Shown piece after piece: positions 14,661-22,388 of a DNA stretch of 24,001 nucleotides. Position numbers and translations under genes: made by a program. The notes under the pieces were generated by a model. That model had not been told where the DNA came from. It searched no databases and worked only from the letters and a program-made list of their open reading frames with translations. Within the stretch, counting starts at the first letter, position 1, and every line of letters begins with the position of its first letter. The DNA is from JAYOFM01 sp038117225 (lineage in GTDB: Bacteria; Pseudomonadota; Alphaproteobacteria; Rhodospirillales; Casp-alpha2): assembly GCA_038117225.1 (NCBI GenBank), contig JAYOFM010000054.1, positions 1-24,001 of the forward strand. Direction: 5' to 3'.

Positions 14661-15023
14661 ATGCAAACATACCGAGGCTCCTGCCATTGCGGCGCCGTCG
14701 TCTTCGAGATCGATACCGACTTCACCCAGTTCACGAAATGTGTCTGCTCGCTCTGCCGCAAGAAAAACGCCCTGATGACAATGGTCCATGAAAGTCATTT
14801 CCGCTTGCTGCAGGGACAAGACCGGCTCGGCCTTTATGAGTGGAATACCCGCGTCGCCAAGCATCACTTCTGTACCGACTGCGGCATATACACATTTCAT
14901 CGCAAACGCTCTGCTCCGGACACTTTCGGCGTTAATGTCTATTGCCTCGATGAAGCGGATATCTCAGGAATTCCGGTCGTCGAGGTGGGGGGTCCGACGA
15001 CAACTGTCGCAAACGCCGGATGA
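14661..15023 (+). CDS. GFA family (CENP-V/GFA domain) zinc protein, second copy
   Basis: A 120-residue GFA-fold protein with the full cysteine set: C8-H-C10 in GSCHCGAVVFE, C27-V-C29-x2-C32 in CVCSLCRKKNA, and C71-x2-C74 in FCTDCGIYTFH. It is shorter than and clearly diverged from the GFA protein at 11136; the CxxCRKKNA and CGIYTFHRKRS blocks define a different subgroup. Enzymatic role is unknown. The ATG at 14661 has GGAG 8 nt upstream. It begins only 45 bp after the tRNA-Leu 3' end on the same strand and could be read through from the tRNA promoter. A hairpin with a short T-run follows it. Confidence 0.87.
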   Translation: MQTYRGSCHCGAVVFEIDTDFTQFTKCVCSLCRKKNALMTMVHESHFRLLQGQDRLGLYEWNTRVAKHHFCTDCGIYTFHRKRSAPDTFGVNVYCLDEADISGIPVVEVGGPTTTVANAG

Positions 15024-15098
15024 TCACAGGGCCTGTTCGTGGGATTTATCATCGCTAGGTGGAAACAAGCAGGTCGGTAGGTGGTCCCCGCGCGGACG

Positions 15099-15123
15099 GA
15101 GCGCCTTACGCGCTCATAATTTT
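15099..15123 (+). terminator. Likely intrinsic terminator after the GFA gene
   Basis: GAGCGC (15099-15104) pairs perfectly with GCGCTC (15110-15115) around CTTAC, followed by ATAATTTT. It is 76 nt past the GFA stop and between convergent genes. The T-run is short and slightly offset. Confidence 0.45.
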
Positions 15124-15183
15124 CCCCTCACGTCCTTGTGACTAAAGCCCGAGCGCCCGAACCATTCCAAAAATTTTGACGCT

Positions 15184-15918
15184 TTAATCCGCTCCTGGCG
15201 CCACCGCCTGCAACCGCCCAACCACCCCATGCTTCTCGATGAGTCGGCCAACCAGGCCGGACTGGCGGACGTCGTCCACGACCGATTGCAGGAAGGCGCC
15301 GGCGGCGGTGTTTTGTTTCTTGCAGCCGATGGCCTGTTGCACGGCGGTGTAGCGGCCGTCGAGGACGCGCGAGCCCGGCATCTCCAGCGCGTTTTTGATG
15401 AGCGCCGGGCGGAGGCCGGAGAGGGCGTCGAGTTTTTCGGCGACGAACATGTCGAAGGTGCCGCCCATTTCGGTGTTGCGGACCAGTTCGGCGTGTTGAA
15501 GCGTGCGGGTCAGGTAGAGGTCATAGGCGCTGCGGGCCATGGTGGCGATGCGGATACCGGGAGCATCCACGTCCTCCACCGTTTGCAGCGGCGAGCCCGG
15601 CGGCACCAGGTAGGTGGCCTCGATCTCCACATAGGCGGTGGTGAACAGGATGTGCTCGGCGCGGCTTGGTTCGGCGGCGATGAGGGCGATGTCCCATTCG
15701 TCGCGGCCGACGGCATCGCCGACCTCGCCGGGGCTGGCGTAGGGCACGTAGGTGACGCCGACGCCGAGGCGGCCGGCGATGTCCGCCGCCATGTCAGGCG
15801 CCACGCCGGCCGGGTCGCCATTCGGCGCTTCGCTGGTAACCAGCAGCATGTTGGCCATGTTGATGGCGGCGCGGAGGGTGCCGGTCGGCGTCAGTTCGGC
15901 GATCACGTTTGCGTCCAT
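15184..15918 (-). CDS. Solute-binding protein family 3 domain protein without export signal
   Basis: A 244-residue protein with the fold of family 3 solute-binding proteins of ABC transporters. Typical blocks are GTLRAAINMANMLL at the start of lobe 1, GVAPDMAADIAGRLGVGVTYVPY, DEWDIALIAAEPSRAEHILFTTAYVEIEATYLVP and the lobe 2 segment GTFDMFVAEKLDALSGLRPAL. Such proteins are usually periplasmic, but here the family homology begins almost at residue 1 and there is no signal peptide. An upstream in-frame stop (13 codons back) and absence of other start codons rule out a longer N-terminus. GAAGG lies about 10 nt before the ATG. No permease or ATPase genes are adjacent. It could be a cytoplasmic sensor or an enzyme-like relative. 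Confidence 0.8.
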   Translation of the reverse strand: MDANVIAELTPTGTLRAAINMANMLLVTSEAPNGDPAGVAPDMAADIAGRLGVGVTYVPYASPGEVGDAVGRDEWDIALIAAEPSRAEHILFTTAYVEIEATYLVPPGSPLQTVEDVDAPGIRIATMARSAYDLYLTRTLQHAELVRNTEMGGTFDMFVAEKLDALSGLRPALIKNALEMPGSRVLDGRYTAVQQAIGCKKQNTAAGAFLQSVVDDVRQSGLVGRLIEKHGVVGRLQAVAPGAD

Positions 15919-16096
15919 AATTATTGAGCCTTCATCGGTGGGAAATGTATGCGGTCAGTTCTAGGAAGATTGCCGGATACAAACAAGGACCGCCTGTGCG
16001 CATGAATTGTGTTCCGCGTACGCCTGATGCTGGCTACACTGCCCGCTTCGGGGGGATGGATCATTCGCTTTCATTCCTGGATACGGGGCCGCTTCC

Positions 16097-16498
16097 ATGA
16101 ACACACAACGTTTCGTCCTCGCCGGCATCGCGGCGTTTGCTGCCATGATGGTCTTCAACTTCCTGTGGCACGGCGTGCTGCTGGAAGGCCAGTACATGGC
16201 GACCATGTCGCTGTGGCGGCCGCAGGATCAGATGGGCGCGTATTTTCCGTGGGCGGCGGGCACCACGCTGTTGCTCGGTTTCGTACTGGCCTTTCTGTTC
16301 ACCCGCCATTACGAGGCCAAGGGCATCGGCGAGGGGGCCCGGTTCGGCCTCTATACCGGTCTGATCATCGGCCTGATGGCATTCAATTCCTACCCCTACA
16401 TCGCCATTCCGCTGATTCTTGGCGTCGGCTGGTTCGTCGGCGGCTTGTTGCAGGGGATCGTCGCCGGCGTCGCCCTATCGCTGGTCTACAAACAATAG
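16097..16498 (+). CDS. Small four-helix membrane protein (DUF1761-like), unknown function
   Basis: A 133-residue inner-membrane protein with four predicted hydrophobic segments, about 7-27, 52-68, 83-96 and 103-130. The N-terminal segment with FNFLWHGVLL resembles DUF1761-type proteins, in which a W-x-G motif follows the first helix; this is a loose resemblance, not a firm assignment. No catalytic or metal motif is evident. The start ATG lacks a strong ribosome site. It is divergent from the solute-binding domain gene and 49 nt upstream of the RidA gene on the same strand. Confidence 0.7.
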   Translation: MNTQRFVLAGIAAFAAMMVFNFLWHGVLLEGQYMATMSLWRPQDQMGAYFPWAAGTTLLLGFVLAFLFTRHYEAKGIGEGARFGLYTGLIIGLMAFNSYPYIAIPLILGVGWFVGGLLQGIVAGVALSLVYKQ

Positions 16499-16547
16499 GC
16501 GCCGCCAACCCTTCACGCGGTACCCTTCACCAACAGGAGAGACATCC

Positions 16548-16895
16548 ATGTCCGTCACCCATCTCGACTCCGGCAATATTCTCAGCCAGGCCACCGTGCA
16601 TAACGGCACCGTCTATCTGTGCGGGTTGACCGCCGACGACCTGAGCGCCGATATCACGGTGCAAACACAAGAAGTGCTGGCCAAGATCGACGATCGCCTG
16701 GCGAAGTGCGGCAGCGACAAGTCGAAGATCCTGATGGCGACGCTTTATCTCAGCGACATGACCAACAAGCCGGCCATGAACGATGTATGGACGGCGTGGC
16801 TGGGTGATCTGGAACGGCCGGCGCGGGCCTGTGTCGGCACCGATCTCGGCCCCAATGTACTGGTGGAAATCGTCGTCAACGCCGCGCAGGGCTAG
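16548..16895 (+). CDS. RidA family protein (YjgF/YER057c/UK114)
   Basis: A 115-residue RidA-fold protein. Family members form trimers, and the archetype hydrolyses reactive enamine/imine intermediates released by PLP enzymes. The substrate-binding arginine is present as R93 in PARACVGTDLG, with E107 in LVEIVVNA also at the usual position. The ITVQTQEVLAKIDDRLAKCGSDKSKILMATLYLSDM block is typical. The ATG at 16548 has AGGAGA 7 nt upstream. The stop TAG shares bases with the stop of the convergent glycosyltransferase gene in the tetranucleotide CTAG (16892-16895). Which RidA subgroup it belongs to is not settled. Confidence 0.9.
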   Translation: MSVTHLDSGNILSQATVHNGTVYLCGLTADDLSADITVQTQEVLAKIDDRLAKCGSDKSKILMATLYLSDMTNKPAMNDVWTAWLGDLERPARACVGTDLGPNVLVEIVVNAAQG

Positions 16896-17863
16896 TTCAC
16901 GTCCTCGCGGGTGCGGGTCCACAGCGCGCGCGCCGCGGCATCGACCTGATCGACGGTGAGCGCCGTCATCAGGCTTTCCGTGCCCCGGTGGTCGTAGCCG
17001 TCGGGGAAGATGTCGTGGTAGTTTTCCTCAATGCTGATGGCGTCGCAATGCGGCCCCCAGGGGGCGTATTCGGCGACCGGTGTCGGGCCGAACAGGCCGA
17101 GGGTCGGAATGCCGGTCGCCGCCGCCAGATGCATGATGCCGGAATCGTTACCGATGTAGAGTGCCGTGCGTTCGAAGCAGGCGGAAACGGTCAGCAGATC
17201 AACATCCCACACGAGATCGATGAAGCGACCCTTCGGCATCGAGTCGATGAGCGGCATGACGCCATCGCGCTCATTCCCGTTGCCGACCAGGGCGATGCGG
17301 CCGCCGGGCAGGATACCGTCGTCGCCGGTCAGCCGCAGGGCCAGTTCGCCGAAGCGTTCCGCCGGCCATTGCTTGGCTGCCCAGTTGGCGGTCGGACCGA
17401 AGGCGATGACGGGCGGACCGTCGGGCACCAGTTCCTCGGCTTTCGCGCGATGACTGTCGTTGACCCAGATGCGCGGCGCCGGCGGCGTGCCGGCCATGCC
17501 GACGGCGTCGGCGATTTCCTTGACCCGATGTTCGGGGATCCGGTCGCGGCGGCCGCGCTTGACGTGGTGGGCGCGCCGGGCCGGGATCAGGTAGGTCAGC
17601 GGCGCGTTGCGAAGATCGATCACCACATCCCAGAATGAGCCCACCGTTTGCGACCACAGGCCCAGCCAGTGCCGGGAATAACGCTGCTTCTTCAGTGAGA
17701 TGATGCGCTCGAGCCCAGGTACCTCGGTGAACAGTTGCGCCGCGCCGGGGCCGCAGGCAACGGTGACCCGCGCGCCCGGGTTTTCATCGAGCAGACGGCC
17801 GAGCACGCCCATCGACATGATGGCGTCGCCGACCCGGGTCGCGGTGACGAAAAGGATACGCAT
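16892..17863 (-). CDS. Glycosyltransferase family 9 (ADP-heptose:LPS heptosyltransferase-like)
   Basis: A 323-residue GT-B fold enzyme of family GT9, which usually adds heptose to the lipopolysaccharide core at the inner face of the cytoplasmic membrane. The N-terminal MRILFVTATRVGDAIMSMGVLGRLL is the canonical opening. The C-terminal nucleotide-sugar site is present as YIGNDSGIMHLAAATGIPTLGLFGPT, where the GNDSG...HLAAA pattern is diagnostic. KKQRYSRHWLGLW and GPTANWAAKQWPAERFGELA also fit. The ATG at 17863 lacks a clear ribosome site. The minus-strand sequence TATAAG about 10 nt before it could be a -10 box. The gene follows the Sco1-like gene after 45 bp on the same strand. Confidence 0.9.
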   Translation of the reverse strand: MRILFVTATRVGDAIMSMGVLGRLLDENPGARVTVACGPGAAQLFTEVPGLERIISLKKQRYSRHWLGLWSQTVGSFWDVVIDLRNAPLTYLIPARRAHHVKRGRRDRIPEHRVKEIADAVGMAGTPPAPRIWVNDSHRAKAEELVPDGPPVIAFGPTANWAAKQWPAERFGELALRLTGDDGILPGGRIALVGNGNERDGVMPLIDSMPKGRFIDLVWDVDLLTVSACFERTALYIGNDSGIMHLAAATGIPTLGLFGPTPVAEYAPWGPHCDAISIEENYHDIFPDGYDHRGTESLMTALTVDQVDAAARALWTRTREDVN

Positions 17864-17908
17864 GGCGCGACTTATAGGGCCGGTGCGCGCGGTTTTCCAG
17901 CGCTCTGG

Positions 17909-18541
17909 TTAATTGACGTATTTGCCGATCACGGCGGCCATGCGTGGCGCGTCGGTTCCATGCGGCAGCATGGTGACGAACTGCCCGTCACGGTTCATCA
18001 GATAGGTCAACGAGCCATGGCTGACCAGGTACTCCAGGGGATTGGTCACGCCGGTTGGTGTCACCTTCAACCGATGCACGCGATAGGCCTTGGCGGCGGC
18101 GCGAATTTGCGCCTCCGACCCGGTCAGGCCGATGAATGCCGGGTGAAAATTGGCGAGATAGCTTTTCAGGTGCGCCGGTGTATCGCGCAACGGATCGGCG
18201 GTGATGAACACCGGCTGGATGGCCTTCGCCTTGTCACCGAGGCCTTCGAGGGCGTTCGACATGACCTGCAGGTCGTTGGGGCAGATATCGGCGCATTGGG
18301 TATAACCGAAATAGACCAGCATGAAGCGGCCGCGAAACTCCTTGTCGGTACGCCGTTTGCCATCATGGTCGACAAGATCGAAGGCGCCGCCGAACTTGAC
18401 CGGGAAGTTGACCGGCAATTTCAGCGATTGCCTGGCGGAGGCGCTGGGTGTTGGGGAATGGGCGACCGCCGGCGTCATCGGGCCGAAGCCCAGTGACGCC
18501 GTGATGACGGAAGCGATAATCGTGCTGGCGATCGGCCGCAT
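17909..18541 (-). CDS. Sco1/SenC family copper-binding thioredoxin-fold protein
   Basis: A 210-residue exported protein. A signal peptide (about 1-27, ending AVA) precedes a thioredoxin fold. The copper-binding set of the family is complete: C83-ADI-C87 in FGYTQCADICPNDL and H175 in LVSHGSLTYLMNRDG. ITADPLRDTPAHLKSY matches the family's conserved DPxRDT stretch. Sco proteins deliver copper to the CuA site of cytochrome c oxidase and related enzymes and can act as thiol-disulfide reductases. The ATG at 18541 lies 2 nt after the upstream TAG stop; longer in-frame starts would bury the signal peptide. It is the third gene of a set with two small exported cysteine proteins, suggesting a shared periplasmic role. 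No oxidase genes are in the window. Confidence 0.93.
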   Translation of the reverse strand: MRPIASTIIASVITASLGFGPMTPAVAHSPTPSASARQSLKLPVNFPVKFGGAFDLVDHDGKRRTDKEFRGRFMLVYFGYTQCADICPNDLQVMSNALEGLGDKAKAIQPVFITADPLRDTPAHLKSYLANFHPAFIGLTGSEAQIRAAAKAYRVHRLKVTPTGVTNPLEYLVSHGSLTYLMNRDGQFVTMLPHGTDAPRMAAVIGKYVN

Positions 18542-18543
18542 AC

Positions 18544-19077
18544 CTATTCGTCCTTCGGCGGCTTCAGGCCTGGAATGCCGTAAACGCCGTCTTCCTTGAT
18601 GGCCGAGAGGATGCGCGGGTCGCTCTTGAACCACTGGCCGGATTCCTGGCCGCCGTTGGCCTTCGACCATTGCTTGCCGAAGGCGTTTGACCGGCGCCAC
18701 TCGCCTCCCTCGGGACGACTGAACTGCAGGGCGAACAGGGGCATGTGCTTGGTGGTGATCATCAGCCCGTCGGCGGTGATCTTCTTGCCGCAGTTGGGCA
18801 GCAAATCGGCCAGCGCGCCGGCGAAGATATCCTGATTCTTGGCCGGCAGCACCAGCGTGCCGTCATCGCGCAGCAGGCCAAGATGACGCTTGCCGCCACC
18901 GCAGTTGGCAGGGCAGTCGCCGGTCAGTTCGCAGGCGATATCGACCACCTTGGCGTCGAAGCGAGAAATCTTTTCGCCGTCGATGCCCCATTCCTCGGCG
19001 GCCTGGGCGGGCGGAGTGGTGAAGCCGGTCAGCGCTAGCAGGGCGAGGCCGGCGATCATTGTGGTTGTGATTTTCAT
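18544..19077 (-). CDS. Small exported cysteine protein with C-x3-C motif (unknown function)
   Basis: A 177-residue protein with a clear signal peptide (MKITTTMIAGLALLALTGF, cleavage near AQA, residue 27). The mature part contains four cysteines: C49, C55, C59 and C96. The core KVVDIAC49-ELTGD-C55-PAN-C59 matches the layout of the neighbouring upstream protein (EVIDTWC...C-AVW-C), followed in both by a strand pair around a DG turn. I do not recognise a named family. Further conserved-looking features are TKHMPLFALQFSRP (with His and Met) and a C-terminal WFKSDPRIL. The ATG at 19077 has GGGAAG overlapping the upstream stop, so translation is likely coupled. Gaps to both neighbours are 2-4 nt. 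A metal- or thiol-binding periplasmic role is inferred from motif and context. Confidence 0.72.
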   Translation of the reverse strand: MKITTTMIAGLALLALTGFTTPPAQAAEEWGIDGEKISRFDAKVVDIACELTGDCPANCGGGKRHLGLLRDDGTLVLPAKNQDIFAGALADLLPNCGKKITADGLMITTKHMPLFALQFSRPEGGEWRRSNAFGKQWSKANGGQESGQWFKSDPRILSAIKEDGVYGIPGLKPPKDE

Positions 19078-19081
19078 GATG

Positions 19082-19537
19082 TCACTTCCCGAACGGCTGA
19101 ATGCCGTATTCTTCATGGGTCATGTTGACGACGCCCTTGTCGTCGGCGACTTGCGTCACGATCAGGTAGTTGACCCCGTCGCGCACGTAGAGATCGCCAT
19201 CGACGGTGACGTCGTGGCTTTGCACCTTGAGAATGCGCGGCGTGGCGACGGCGCTTTCCTCGTCCTCAATCTTCAGCACCACGTAGACCTTGCCGTCCGT
19301 GCCGAGCACGCTGACTGGAATGCCGCCGACCGCGCACCAGACCGCGCACTGATGATGCGCGGTACCTTGGGCGTACATGATTTCGGTGACGTAGCACCAG
19401 GTATCGATGACCTCTCCGCTGACCTGGACGCGTTTGGCCGTCGCCTTCGCGGCAGCGGCTGGTCCGGTGCCCAATGGCGCCAGAATAGTGATGGCCAGCC
19501 CGAAGCCGAGGGCCAGTGAAGCAAGGCGTGTGCGCAT
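19082..19537 (-). CDS. Small exported cysteine/histidine protein with C-x3-C motif (unknown function)
   Basis: A 151-residue protein with a signal peptide (cleavage near AAAA, residue 30). The mature protein is compact and strand-rich, with SGEVIDTWC48, then GTAHHQC64-AVW-C68 and GGIPVSVLGTDGKVYVVL. The pair of histidines before C64-x3-C68 gives a plausible metal site. I recall similar short proteins in other environmental bacteria but cannot name the family. The ATG at 19537 is preceded by GGGAG about 9 nt upstream; the longer open frame to 19630 lacks a better start. It leads a tight gene set with its apparent relative and the Sco1-like protein. An inverted repeat TTGAAT-N7-ATTCAA lies about 80 bp upstream. 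Function is inferred only from context. Confidence 0.75.
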   Translation of the reverse strand: MRTRLASLALGFGLAITILAPLGTGPAAAAKATAKRVQVSGEVIDTWCYVTEIMYAQGTAHHQCAVWCAVGGIPVSVLGTDGKVYVVLKIEDEESAVATPRILKVQSHDVTVDGDLYVRDGVNYLIVTQVADDKGVVNMTHEEYGIQPFGK

Positions 19538-19615
19538 GGCGGTCGCTCCCAAATGTTTGTTCGTCGCCGGGCGCCGTTCGCGGCAAGATCCGGTGTGCGC
19601 TACTTTAGCCATTGC

Positions 19616-19634
19616 TTGAATAGGCGCCATTCAA
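19616..19634. promoter_or_regulatory. Inverted repeat upstream of the C-x3-C gene set
   Basis: TTGAAT (19616-19621) and ATTCAA (19629-19634) are perfect 6-bp arms around AGGCGCC, which contains the palindrome GGCGCC. It lies about 80 bp upstream of the first gene of the set and is a candidate operator. No matching second copy was found in the window by eye. Confidence 0.35.
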
Positions 19635-19641
19635 CTTCGCT

Positions 19642-19686
19642 CGCGTTTGCTCACAAGCGCGTCAGCGTTTCGGCATCGGGCGAAAC
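19642..19686 (-). terminator. Two hairpins after dctM, possible transcript end
   Basis: CGCGTTTG (19642-19649) pairs with CAAGCGCG (19654-19661), with one G-T pair and a 4-nt loop. GTTTCG (19667-19672) pairs with CGAAAC (19681-19686). Both fall in the 166-bp gap after the dctM stop. Neither has a T-run, so Rho-dependent ending or an mRNA-stabilising role is equally likely. Confidence 0.3.
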
Positions 19687-19703
19687 CATCGGGGCGCACG
19701 AGA

Positions 19704-22370
19704 TCAGAAGCTAAGCGAGATGTCCCGGTGGACGGCTTGGCACGAGGCGACGTCTTCCGCCTGCTCCTCGTTTAGCCGCTCCTGAGAGCGCAGGCCGATG
19801 GTGTCCTTGATCGCCTCGTTGTAGGCGGCGAGGGCGGGCCCTAATTCGGCGACGGCACGGGCGCGCCAGGCCAGATCGGCGGCCAGGCGTTCGAGCGCGA
19901 GGCCAAGTTCCTTAGCCGCCTTTTCCCGCTCAGGCGGCTTCGGCGGCCGTAGATTGCGGCGCGCTTTCGAAACCTTGGACTTAATGGGACCAGCGCCGGC
20001 GACGGCGCCGATCAACTTCTCGACAGCCTTGATCTTTTCCATTGCGACCTCGGGCGGATCGTTGGCGATGACGCTTTCGAGGCCTCTAATCTTCGGTTCC
20101 AACGCGGCGAGGGCATCGGCGCCGGCGATCAGCTTGCGCACTTGGCTGACCGGTTCGTATGCATCATCGACGTTGCGCCGATAGGTTCTGCGGGCCTTTG
20201 ATTCCGTGGCCGCGAGGGTGACATAGCGTTTGCGCGCCGCATCGTAGGCCGGCGGTATCTTGGCCAGCAAAGCCTTCTTTTCGGCGATCAGTTCGATTAG
20301 ACGGGCGTCAATGTGCGTGACCTTGTCGTCATCTTCCGCGTTGCCGCCGACACGCTGGCGCCGTTCCTTCTTGAGGCGCTCGATGCGGCGCTCGACCGAG
20401 CCGATTTCGACACGGATATCGCGCACTTCGGTGTGCTGCGGCCGATATTCGGGGATAAAGGCAATCTTCGCAGCTTCCGCGGCCTTGATCGTATTGACCA
20501 GATCTATCGTCTTGCTGGCGGCCTGATATCCTTCGGTCAGGCCGGTCTTGTACTTTTCGGGCAGGTAGCTGATGTCGATTCCCTTGGCGGTATCTATACT
20601 GGCCTTAATGGCGCCCCAGCGCTGGTCATAAACGCGGAACAGGTGCTGCTCGACACAGGCCTGCAGCCGCGGGTTTTTAGGCGGCGGCGCGGTTTCCGAT
20701 GTCAGATAGACCTTGCTCGGTAAATAATTCACCAGCGGCGGATAAAAGCCGACAATGGCGAGGCCTATCAACTGCAGCAGAATGAACGGCACGACACCCT
20801 TGTACATGGACAGCGTGCGCACGATCGGTGGCGCCACGCCGCGCAGGTAAAACAGCGCGAAACCGAATGGCGGGGTCAGGAACGATGTCTGCATGTTGAC
20901 GCCGATCATGACGCCGAGCCAGACGGCGGTGATGTTGGCGGTCGGATCGGCGAGCAGGATGGGGGCGATAATCGGCACAACGACCACGGCGATTTCGATG
21001 AAATCGAGGAAGAAGCCGAGCACAAAGATCACCGTCATGACGACGATGAACTTGGAAACGAACCCGCCCGGCAGGCCGGACAGGAAATCGCGTACCAGTT
21101 CCTCGCCGCCGAAAGCGCGGAAGGCGGCCGTCAGCATGGCCGCGCCGAGCAGAATGATGAACACCAGCGACGATGTTTTGGCGGTTTCCACCATCACGCC
21201 GTCCAGGGTGTTGTCGATCTTGTAGGTGCGCCAGCCGCTCCAGATGACGGCGCCAACGAATATCGAAACCGCGATACTGGCGAGAATGATGCCCATCCAA
21301 TCGTCCGTGCCCTGGATATTCTTCACATTGATATCGTAAATATTCAGGATGACGACGATGGCGACGAACGAACCGAGCGCCAGTATCGCTGGCGTGAAGG
21401 CGTGTTTCTTGCTGTCGGATAGGCGATATCCGGCCATCACCATGGCGCCGATGGCGCCGATGGCGCCGGCCTGATTGACCGTCGCGATGCCGAGGATGAT
21501 CGAGCCCAACACCATGACGATGAGTCCAAGCGGCGGCATCAAGACAAGGACGACCCGCAACAGGAAGGCGCGGTCGAACTTGCCAAGATAAGGCGCCGGT
21601 GGCGCCAGCTTCGGCCGGATCAGGGCGAGGATCAGGATATAAGCGATGTAGAGGCCGACCAGCACCAAGCCCGGCAGGAATGCGCCGAGGAACATATCGC
21701 CGGCACTGGTCGAGGTCAGATCGAATTCCGATGGCAGCGCGATTTCCCCGGTGCCGGCCTTGTAGTCGGCGGTGCGCAAGGCGCTGCCCTGGTCGGTGGC
21801 ATTGGACAGCTGATCAGCAAGGATGATGAGGACGATCGACGGCGGGATGATCTGGCCCAACGTGCCCGAGGCGGCGATGGTGCCTGTCGCCAGGGCATGT
21901 GAGTAGTTGGCACGCAGCATCACCGGCAGTGAAATCAGACCCATGGCGATCACCGTGGCGCCGACAATCCCCGTTGTCGCCGCCAGCAGCGCACCGACGA
22001 GCACCACCGAAATTCCGACGCCACCGGGGATCGGACCGAACAACTGGCCCATGGTGACCAATAGATCCTCGGCGATTTTCGAGCGCTCCAGCATGATGCC
22101 CATGAAGATGAACAGCGGGATGGCGATCAGAGTATCCCGCTCTGCTTCCCAATAGATTCCCCGCAGGTTGGTTACCCCGGCGTTCAGCCATTGGATGGGG
22201 TCGCCGTGCGCGAAGAAGGCCGCGGAGTCGCCAGCAAACAGGAACCCCGCCCCGGCGGCTAACGCGATGGTGATAATGGCCGAACCGGGAAGCGCGAAGG
22301 CAACCGGGAAACCCGATCCCAAAGCGGTGATCATCAACACCACGAGCATGAGGAGAAAGAAAAGTTCCAT
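19704..22370 (-). CDS. dctM: TRAP transporter large permease (DctM) with long C-terminal soluble extension
   Basis: An 888-residue protein, about twice the usual DctM length of about 430. Residues 1 to about 549 are a multi-helix membrane domain with DctM hallmarks: IAIPLFIFMGIML, ATTGIVGATVIAMG, GTIAASGTLGQIIPPSIVLII and, near the end, NMQTSFLTPPFGFALFYLRG. An insertion (about 300-400) adds extra membrane helices, as in the chloroaromatic/mannitol-type branch. Residues from about 560 to 888 form a hydrophilic, mostly helical domain rich in Lys, Arg, Glu and Ala with coiled-coil character (SVERRIERLKKERRQR, LIELIAEKKALLAKI). No frameshift or stop separates the parts. It is the last gene of the dctP-dctQ-dctM set, starting 18 nt after dctQ. 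Its substrate is probably an organic acid or similar solute imported with sodium. Confidence 0.9.
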   Translation of the reverse strand: MELFFLLMLVVLMITALGSGFPVAFALPGSAIITIALAAGAGFLFAGDSAAFFAHGDPIQWLNAGVTNLRGIYWEAERDTLIAIPLFIFMGIMLERSKIAEDLLVTMGQLFGPIPGGVGISVVLVGALLAATTGIVGATVIAMGLISLPVMLRANYSHALATGTIAASGTLGQIIPPSIVLIILADQLSNATDQGSALRTADYKAGTGEIALPSEFDLTSTSAGDMFLGAFLPGLVLVGLYIAYILILALIRPKLAPPAPYLGKFDRAFLLRVVLVLMPPLGLIVMVLGSIILGIATVNQAGAIGAIGAMVMAGYRLSDSKKHAFTPAILALGSFVAIVVILNIYDINVKNIQGTDDWMGIILASIAVSIFVGAVIWSGWRTYKIDNTLDGVMVETAKTSSLVFIILLGAAMLTAAFRAFGGEELVRDFLSGLPGGFVSKFIVVMTVIFVLGFFLDFIEIAVVVVPIIAPILLADPTANITAVWLGVMIGVNMQTSFLTPPFGFALFYLRGVAPPIVRTLSMYKGVVPFILLQLIGLAIVGFYPPLVNYLPSKVYLTSETAPPPKNPRLQACVEQHLFRVYDQRWGAIKASIDTAKGIDISYLPEKYKTGLTEGYQAASKTIDLVNTIKAAEAAKIAFIPEYRPQHTEVRDIRVEIGSVERRIERLKKERRQRVGGNAEDDDKVTHIDARLIELIAEKKALLAKIPPAYDAARKRYVTLAATESKARRTYRRNVDDAYEPVSQVRKLIAGADALAALEPKIRGLESVIANDPPEVAMEKIKAVEKLIGAVAGAGPIKSKVSKARRNLRPPKPPEREKAAKELGLALERLAADLAWRARAVAELGPALAAYNEAIKDTIGLRSQERLNEEQAEDVASCQAVHRDISLSF

Positions 22371-22388
22371 GATTTGCGGTGCCCGTTC

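Noticed and set aside
14405..14761. Minus-strand frame containing AVGLEPTRPYGRGILSPLCLP
   Set aside because: It is the antisense translation of tRNA-Leu, a well-known spurious protein pattern.
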